Shown: positions 59,051 through 64,000 of the stretch, piece by piece | Numbering within the stretch: position 1 is the first letter of the stretch | How the letters are laid out: each line of letters starts with the position of its first letter | NCBI RefSeq assembly: GCF_021390495.1 | Contig: NZ_JAJEJP010000001.1 | Location: forward strand, 2,728,001 to 2,792,000 | Length of the DNA: 64,000 bases | Direction of reading: 5' to 3' | Source: Paraburkholderia sp. ZP32-5 | GTDB taxonomy: Bacteria > Pseudomonadota > Gammaproteobacteria > Burkholderiales > Burkholderiaceae | The notes under the pieces: model-generated | Told to the model about the DNA's origin: nothing | What the model saw: the letters and a program-made list of their open reading frames with translations, nothing else | The model's database searches: none | Translations under genes and position numbers: made by a program

Positions 59051-59965
59051 TTATGACGCGTTCGCCGACGGCCCGATGAAGAACTGGCGCGCGGCCGCGA
59101 TCTGGTCTTCCGCCAGAAACGCCGGGGCATGTCCGACACCGGGAATCTCGATGCGTGAGACGAGGCGCCCGGTCGCGACCATTTTGTCGACCGTTTCGCG
59201 CGACAGCAGATCCGAGTGCTCGCCACGCACCACGAGCACGGGTCCCTGAAACGAAGCAAGCGAATGCCATAGCGCCGCCTCGCCGAGCTTCGCGGCTTCC
59301 TCGGTGATGGCCGCAAACGGCTGCGCAATGCGCGGGTCGTAACGCAGCACCCACCCGCCGTCCTGTTCGCGGAGCAGCGGCGTGTTGATTTCGCGCCATT
59401 CCTGCGGCGTCAGCGGACCGAAGCTTTGCGCGAGCTGCGCTGCATAGTCGATGCCCTGCTGCAGCGTATCGAAACGCACGGGCTTGCCGAGATAGTCGCC
59501 GATGCGCTTCACGGCAACGGGCTCGAGGTGCGGCCCGACGTCGTTCAGCAGCAGCTTGCGAATCGGCGTGTCGGGCAGACCCGCGAGCGCCATGCCGATC
59601 AGGCCACCCATCGAGGTACCGAACCAGTCGACCGTATCGACGTCGAGCCGCGCGATCAGCGTGACCATGTCGGCGACGTATTGCGGCACGGCATACAGGT
59701 TGGGGTTCGCAAGCCACGACGACAGGCCCCGCCCGACCACGTCCGGACAGACCACACGATAGGTATCGGCGAACGCCGCGGCGAGGCGATCGAAATCGCG
59801 TCCCGAGCGCGTCAGGCCGTGCACGCACAGCAGCACGCGTGGATTGTCCGGGTCGCCCCATTCGGTGTAGGCAACGCGATGCAGGCCGCCAGCGCTCGCG
59901 CACTGCACGGAACGTTGACGCGGCGCGGACAGGCCGGCAGTGGAAGCTGAGATCGTTGCGGTCAT
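59051..59965 (-). CDS. Alpha/beta hydrolase
   Basis: 304 residues. Catalytic elbow FGTSMGGLIGMALAG gives a Ser nucleophile in GTSMGG, preceded by HGLTRSGRDFDRLAAAFADTYRVVCPDVVGRG. Acid and base are in VVRGEHSDLLSRETV and IPGVGHAPAFLAED. The fold is a standard lipase/esterase type; substrate unknown. ATG 59965 follows GAGGAACCCAG. It is alone ahead of RidA on the minus strand. In the 326-base gap to the CoA-transferase genes, only the terminator at 60194-60231 is recognisable. Confidence 0.87.
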   Translation of the reverse strand: MTATISASTAGLSAPRQRSVQCASAGGLHRVAYTEWGDPDNPRVLLCVHGLTRSGRDFDRLAAAFADTYRVVCPDVVGRGLSSWLANPNLYAVPQYVADMVTLIARLDVDTVDWFGTSMGGLIGMALAGLPDTPIRKLLLNDVGPHLEPVAVKRIGDYLGKPVRFDTLQQGIDYAAQLAQSFGPLTPQEWREINTPLLREQDGGWVLRYDPRIAQPFAAITEEAAKLGEAALWHSLASFQGPVLVVRGEHSDLLSRETVDKMVATGRLVSRIEIPGVGHAPAFLAEDQIAAARQFFIGPSANAS

Positions 59966-60189
59966 CTGGGTTCCTCGCAAAAGCGCAGCGGAGCGGGCTC
60001 GGTTGGGTAGGCCGTAGCAGAGGTCATCGAGCGAACGCTCTGCAACCGGCGCGAAAACAGACGCAAATCGTCACGCGTTCAAGCTGCGAACGATTGTAAA
60101 CCGCTTCGCCGCGCGACAAGGATCGGCCGGAAGGCATAGGACGCCCTTGTCGGACTGTTACGAACAGTCACCCGCCACGCAAAACCCGC

Positions 60190-60231
60190 CGCACAAAAAC
60201 AGAGCGGGCGAGACTCTCGCCTCGCCCGCTC
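60190..60231 (-). terminator. Rho-independent terminator of the CoA-transferase operon
   Basis: GAGCGGGCGAG (60202-60212) and CTCGCCCGCTC (60221-60231) form an 11-base stem; on the minus strand it is followed by TGTTTTTGTG. It lies 61 bases after the scoB stop. Confidence 0.85.
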
Positions 60232-60291
60232 ACAAACCAGCTTGCCACCGCCCCCGTCATATCAGCCGCGGCGGTCACGCTACCACTGCTT

Positions 60292-60933
60292 TCAGCTCAC
60301 CGCGCTCACATCGAGCGGCGCGCCCGTCTTCGCCTTGATTTCATCGACGCTCACGCCCGGCGCGAGCTCGGTCACCTTCAGGCCGTTTTCAGTCACCTCG
60401 ATCACGCCGAGGTCGGTGATGATCTCGTCGACCACGCCGACACCCGTCAGCGGCAGCGTGCATTCCTCAAGGATCTTGTGCTGGTCGCCCTTCGCGACGT
60501 GCTCCATCAGCACGACCACGCGCTTGACGCCCGCGACCAGATCCATCGCGCCGCCCATGCCCTTGATCATCTTGCCCGGGATCATCCAGTTGGCGAGATC
60601 GCCCTTCTTGCTGATCTGCATCGCGCCGAGGATCGCGAGATTGATGTGGCCGCCGCGAATCATCGCGAACGAGTCCGCCGACGAGAAAATCGACGAGCCC
60701 GGCAGCGTCGTCACCGTCTGCTTGCCGGCGTTGATCAGGTCGGCATCCACTTCCTCCTCGGTCGGCGACGGGCCGATACCGAGCAGGCCATTCTCCGACT
60801 GCAGCCACACTTCGACGCCCGCCGGCACGTGATTCGCGACCAGCGTCGGCAGCCCGATGCCGAGGTTCACGTAAAAACCGTCCTGCAGTTCCTTCGCCGC
60901 GCGCGCGGCCATTTCGTCACGAGTCCATGCCAT
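60292..60933 (-). CDS. scoB: 3-oxoacid CoA-transferase subunit B
   Basis: 213 residues, the usual length of the B subunit. The catalytic Glu of family I CoA transferases is in LQSENGLLG (Glu47). [16 protein letters not shown] N-terminus and [44 protein letters not shown] are conserved. It exchanges CoA between succinyl-CoA and 3-oxo acids (acetoacetate, or 3-oxoadipate). ATG 60933 follows AAGGAGA, 2 bases from the scoA stop. Confidence 0.92.
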   Translation of the reverse strand: MAWTRDEMAARAAKELQDGFYVNLGIGLPTLVANHVPAGVEVWLQSENGLLGIGPSPTEEEVDADLINAGKQTVTTLPGSSIFSSADSFAMIRGGHINLAILGAMQISKKGDLANWMIPGKMIKGMGGAMDLVAGVKRVVVLMEHVAKGDQHKILEECTLPLTGVGVVDEIITDLGVIEVTENGLKVTELAPGVSVDEIKAKTGAPLDVSAVS

Positions 60934-60935
60934 GA

Positions 60936-61640
60936 TCAGTCTCCTTTCGCGCGGACGATGCGTTGTTCGATGCGTTTTTCCGGATGCGCATTCAGCACCA
61001 GACGCTGCACGAAGATGCCCGGCGTATGGATCGCGTCCGGATCGAGCTCGCCCACTTCGACGATTTCTTCGACTTCCGCGACGGTGATGCGGCCAGCCAT
61101 CGCGCACATCGGATTGAAGTTGCGCGCGGTGCGGCGATAGATCAGGTTGCCCGACTTGTCGGCCTTCCATGCCTTGACGAGCGCGACGTCGGCGGTCAGC
61201 GAGTGCTCGAGCACGTAGTGGTTCTCGCCGAACTGACGGGTTTCCTTGCCCTCGGCGATCACCGTGCCGTAGCCGGTGTTGGTGAAGAACGCCGGGATGC
61301 CGGCGCCGCCCGCGCGCAGCTTCTCGGCGAGCGTGCCTTGCGGCGTGAATTCGAGTTCGAGTTCGCCGGCCAGGTACTGGCGCTCGAACTCCTTGTTCTC
61401 GCCGACGTACGACGAGATCATCTTCTTGATCTGGCGCGTCTCCAGCAGCAGGCCGAGGCCGAAACCGTCGACGCCCGCATTGTTGCTGATGCAGGTGATG
61501 TCCCGTACCTTCGAATCGCGCAGTGCCGCGATCAGCGCCTCGGGAATGCCACACAGCCCGAAACCGCCGACGGCGAACGTCTGCCCGTCCTTGACGATGT
61601 CCTTCAGCGCCTCGGCGGCGCCTGGATAGACTTTGTTCAT
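60936..61640 (-). CDS. scoA: 3-oxoacid CoA-transferase subunit A
   Basis: 234 residues. [39 protein letters not shown] and [23 protein letters not shown] are the family landmarks; [15 protein letters not shown] follows. It forms the A subunit with scoB. ATG 61640 follows GAAGGGACAT and excludes 30 residues of upstream frame. The pair may serve ketone-body use or succinyl-CoA:3-oxoadipate exchange; ScoAB is the best label, PcaIJ is the alternative. Confidence 0.92.
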   Translation of the reverse strand: MNKVYPGAAEALKDIVKDGQTFAVGGFGLCGIPEALIAALRDSKVRDITCISNNAGVDGFGLGLLLETRQIKKMISSYVGENKEFERQYLAGELELEFTPQGTLAEKLRAGGAGIPAFFTNTGYGTVIAEGKETRQFGENHYVLEHSLTADVALVKAWKADKSGNLIYRRTARNFNPMCAMAGRITVAEVEEIVEVGELDPDAIHTPGIFVQRLVLNAHPEKRIEQRIVRAKGD

Positions 61641-61895
61641 CAGTATGTCCCTTCCTCTATGGAAACCCGAAACCGGATTATTGCGGCTGACATCGCATAC
61701 GGCGAGCTTCGCTGCCCTGTGTGATGCCACCGTGTCATTCTAGCCATCCGCGGCTGGGCGCACGTCGAACGATGCAAGCCCGCGCGTTGCGCGCGCCAAG
61801 GTAGGCCGCGCCGCGTTGTCATCTGGCCGAAAGAGTACGCTGGGCGCGCCATGCGGCACAATACGCAAAAATACATAAGTAATTGCCGCCAGCCC

Positions 61896-62441
61896 ATGCC
61901 CGCTCTGGATTACCGCACCGCGTTCCACCTCGCTCCGATCGGGCTCGCACTATCGCGAGAACGGATTATCGAAGACTGCAATGACCAGCTCGCGTCGATT
62001 TTCGGCTGCCCGCGCGAAGCGCTGATCGGCCAGTCGTTCCAGGTGCTGTACCCGTCGGAAGATGAATTCGAGCGGATCGGCGCGCGCATTCCGCCGATCA
62101 TGACCGCGCACGGCAGCTACGCGGACGATCGCATCATGAAGCGCGCGAACGGCGAACTGTTCTGGTGTCACGTCACGGGCCGCGCGCAGCAGCGCGCCGA
62201 CCCGCACGCAGCGGGCGTCTGGACCTTCGAGGATCTGAGTGCGACGCGGCGCGTCGCGGTGGAGCTCACGCCGCGCGAGCGCGAAATCGCCGCGCAACTG
62301 GTGACCGGCAAGACCAGCAAACAGATTGGCCGCGTGCTCGATATCAGCCCGCGCACGGTCGACGTGTACCGCGCGCGGCTGATGCGTAAATACGATACGG
62401 GGAACGCGACCGAGCTGCTACAGAGGCTGCTCGGCAGTTGA
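61896..62441 (+). CDS. PAS-LuxR regulator
   Basis: A 181-residue regulator. The PAS domain occupies about residues 5-115 (DYRTAFHLAPIGLALSRERII, CPREALIGQSFQVLYPSE). The LuxR/GerE helix-turn-helix is at the C-terminus: LTPREREIAAQLVTGKTSKQIGRVLDI-type, then SPRTVDVYRARLMRK. It lacks a receiver domain, so it probably senses a ligand directly. It is divergent from scoAB and is the obvious candidate to regulate it. The ATG at 61896 is chosen; 61851 is possible. Confidence 0.83.
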   Translation: MPALDYRTAFHLAPIGLALSRERIIEDCNDQLASIFGCPREALIGQSFQVLYPSEDEFERIGARIPPIMTAHGSYADDRIMKRANGELFWCHVTGRAQQRADPHAAGVWTFEDLSATRRVAVELTPREREIAAQLVTGKTSKQIGRVLDISPRTVDVYRARLMRKYDTGNATELLQRLLGS

Positions 62442-62495
62442 TGAACCCGGACTGCCGTGGCGGCCCGGCGTGTCAGTGCTTGTCGGTGTTTGTTG

Positions 62496-62927
62496 TCAGG
62501 CTGCCTTGACGAGCGCCGCGCGCTCGATCGTCGCGCGCAGCGAATCGGGCACCGGCACCGACTTTCCGGCCGCGTAATCGATCCACACGCAGCGCGCGGC
62601 GCCGCGCGCATAGAGCGTATCCGGATCGTCCGCGCGCAGCAGTTCGAACGCGGTATCGAAGCTGCTGCGCCCCGGCGTCGCCACCGACATCCGGCCAATC
62701 ACGTCGCCCGGATAGTGGAGCTGCTTCAGAAACTCCATCGACGCATTGACGATCACCGGCCCCTGCCCGCCGGTGCTGCCGCCGAGAAATCCCAGCTGCT
62801 CGAACCACGAAATTCGCACCTGCTCCATATAGCGGAAATAGACGGTGTTGTTCACATGGCCGAAGGCGTCCATGTCGCCCCAGCGGATCGGCATCGTCAT
62901 CTCGAAAACTGCGTGAAAATCGCTCAT
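62496..62927 (-). CDS. Acyl-CoA thioesterase (hotdog fold)
   Basis: 143 residues of the 4-hydroxybenzoyl-CoA thioesterase family. MPIRWGDMDAFGHVNNTVYFRYMEQVRISWF holds the catalytic Asp in WGDMDAFGH. GGRSSFDTAFELLRADDPDTLY-type central region follows. Substrate is unknown; it hydrolyses a CoA thioester. It lies 32 bases before the SDR gene on the same strand. Confidence 0.85.
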   Translation of the reverse strand: MSDFHAVFEMTMPIRWGDMDAFGHVNNTVYFRYMEQVRISWFEQLGFLGGSTGGQGPVIVNASMEFLKQLHYPGDVIGRMSVATPGRSSFDTAFELLRADDPDTLYARGAARCVWIDYAAGKSVPVPDSLRATIERAALVKAA

Positions 62928-62959
62928 TCCTTACTTCCGTTGTTAACCGATCGCCCGGC

Positions 62960-63736
62960 TCAGGCGAGCCCGAAGCCGTCGTCGGCGACGATCACCGAGC
63001 CGTTGATGAACTGCGATTCGTCCGCGGCCAGCAACAGCAGCAGCCCGTCCAGATCTTCCGGCTTGCCGACGCGATGACGCGGCAGCATCGACACGAGCTT
63101 TTGCCCCTGCTCGGTCGACCAGTGATGATGGTTGATTTCCGTATCGATATAGCCGGGGCAGATTGCGTTCACGTTGATGCCGTGACGGCCCCATTCGAGC
63201 GCCATCGCCTTCGTCATATGAACGACCGCGGCCTTGCTCATCGAATACAGGCCGATCTGCGGCAGCACCCGCAAGCCGGCCATCGACGCGATGTTGATGA
63301 TCCGGTACGACGGCTTCTGCGCATTGTTGCCGCGCATGATCATGCGCTTGGCGACTTCCTGGGCGACGAAAAACGCGCCGCGCGTGTTCGTGTCGAACAC
63401 ATATTCGAAGTCGGCCGGGGTGACTTCAGACAGCTTCTGCGTGGTCGACACGCCCGAGTTATTGACCAGAATATCGATCGTGCCGGCCTCGGTTTCAGCG
63501 TGCGCGACCGCCGACTTGATGCTTTGGTAGTCGGTCACGTCGAGCGACACGACATGCGCCGCGCCGCCGGACGCCTCGATCTCCGCGCGCAGTTCCTTCA
63601 GGCGCTCCGTGCGTCGGCTCGCCAGCACGACCTTCGCGCCCGCCTGCGACAGCACCTGCGCGAAACGCTTGCCCAACCCGCTCGAGGCGCCGGTGATCAG
63701 CGCGACCTTGCCTTCCAGATTGATCGAACGGCCCAT
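62960..63736 (-). CDS. SDR-family oxidoreductase (FabG-like)
   Basis: 258 residues, classical SDR. TGASSGLGKRFAQVL is the cofactor site at residues 15-29; NNSGVSTT and IGLYSMSKAAVVHMTKA (Tyr and Lys of the active site) are intact, and NVNAICPGYIDTE follows. Such enzymes reduce 3-oxoacyl or other carbonyl substrates. ATG 63736 follows AAGGAACGACA. It is upstream of the thioesterase and divergent from the ETF-QO gene. Confidence 0.88.
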   Translation of the reverse strand: MGRSINLEGKVALITGASSGLGKRFAQVLSQAGAKVVLASRRTERLKELRAEIEASGGAAHVVSLDVTDYQSIKSAVAHAETEAGTIDILVNNSGVSTTQKLSEVTPADFEYVFDTNTRGAFFVAQEVAKRMIMRGNNAQKPSYRIINIASMAGLRVLPQIGLYSMSKAAVVHMTKAMALEWGRHGINVNAICPGYIDTEINHHHWSTEQGQKLVSMLPRHRVGKPEDLDGLLLLLAADESQFINGSVIVADDGFGLA

Positions 63737-63925
63737 TGTCGTTCCTTGTTCGGTGGTAGAGACAACTGCGGTTGACGAAGTGCGGCAGGACCGGCGCCAC
63801 GGGTCGCCACCGCATCGGTAAATAGAACGTCCGTGCTAATCTGTGCGCGTCGGGTTGCAGTGCCGGAATCGTTCGCCCACAATACGAACCCGAAAAAAGC
63901 ATTCTAACGGTAAGAGGAGCATCAA

Positions 63926-64000
63926 TGACCCCCGCAAGTCTCATTGAGCAATACGGTCCACGCGAGTCGATGGAGTACGACGTCGTGATCGTTGGCGGCG
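63926..64000 (+). CDS. Electron transfer flavoprotein-ubiquinone oxidoreductase, 5' part
   Basis: Only the first 25 codons are visible: MTPASLIEQYGPRESMEYDV followed by VIVGG, the start of an FAD GxGxxG motif that is cut by the window edge. The N-terminus matches ETF-QO of beta-proteobacteria, which passes electrons from acyl-CoA dehydrogenases through ETF to ubiquinone. AGAGGAG is 7 bases before the ATG. Identity is likely but rests on this short piece. Confidence 0.65.

Noticed and set aside
60292..61554. 420-residue frame covering scoB and part of scoA
   Set aside because: The part upstream of ATG 60933 is out of frame with scoA and has no CoA-transferase similarity; it is an overlap artefact.

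Overview
The window is high-GC beta-proteobacterial chromosome, most like Paraburkholderia/Burkholderia. The evidence is the box pathway of aerobic benzoyl-CoA degradation with its BoxR regulator, a BamC lipoprotein, paired DUF2844/DUF3443 proteins, the thrS-infC-rpmI-rplT-pheST-ihfA-merR translation block, and strong GC bias in third codon positions. I see no insertion sequences, integrases, phage genes or CRISPR arrays. This reads as stable chromosomal backbone with metabolic accessory clusters rather than an island.

Layout. Positions 1-11.4 kb: end of rnk, a TPP riboswitch controlling thiC, small envelope lipoproteins, an L-lactate permease, an EamA exporter, bamC, and a DUF2844-DUF3443 pair whose second member carries two pepsin-like Asp motifs. 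11.5-14.4 kb: leuA behind a leucine-rich leader peptide, then an orphan periplasmic binding protein. 14.6-25.3 kb: the complete box cluster. boxC-boxB-boxA run on the minus strand and end at an intrinsic terminator. boxR is on the minus strand. On the plus strand are a DUF4863 gene, boxD, benzoate-CoA ligase and an alpha/beta hydrolase. Together they convert benzoate to benzoyl-CoA, epoxidise and cleave the ring, and oxidise the semialdehyde to 3,4-dehydroadipyl-CoA for beta-oxidation.

25.4-33.2 kb: a Tat-exported phospholipase C, a ribbon-helix-helix protein, a GMC oxidoreductase with a His/Glu-repeat Tat-type small subunit, a glyoxalase-fold protein and an acyl-CoA synthetase. 33.4-40.4 kb: a glycosyltransferase, then a LysR-controlled dicarboxylyl-CoA beta-oxidation operon (bifunctional hydratase/dehydrogenase plus two acyl-CoA dehydrogenases). 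40.4-47.5 kb: several regulator/oxidoreductase pairs (LysR-SnoaL, SDR-LysR, SDR-AraC) with palindromic sites between the divergent genes.

47.6-58.6 kb: tRNA-Pro(GGG), a MerR regulator, ihfA, pheT, pheS, rplT, rpmI, infC (with an ATC start), thrS, tRNA-Val(GAC) and relA, all on the minus strand. A terminator/antiterminator arrangement sits between rplT and pheS. 58.6-64 kb: RidA, an alpha/beta hydrolase, the scoAB CoA transferase, a PAS-LuxR regulator, a thioesterase, an SDR, and the first codons of an ETF-ubiquinone oxidoreductase.

The least-described candidates are the DUF2844/DUF3443 pair, the leuA leader, the pheST attenuator, the interpenetrating boxR/box promoters, and the His-Glu repeat placed in front of a twin-arginine signal. 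Most remaining genes are conventional.
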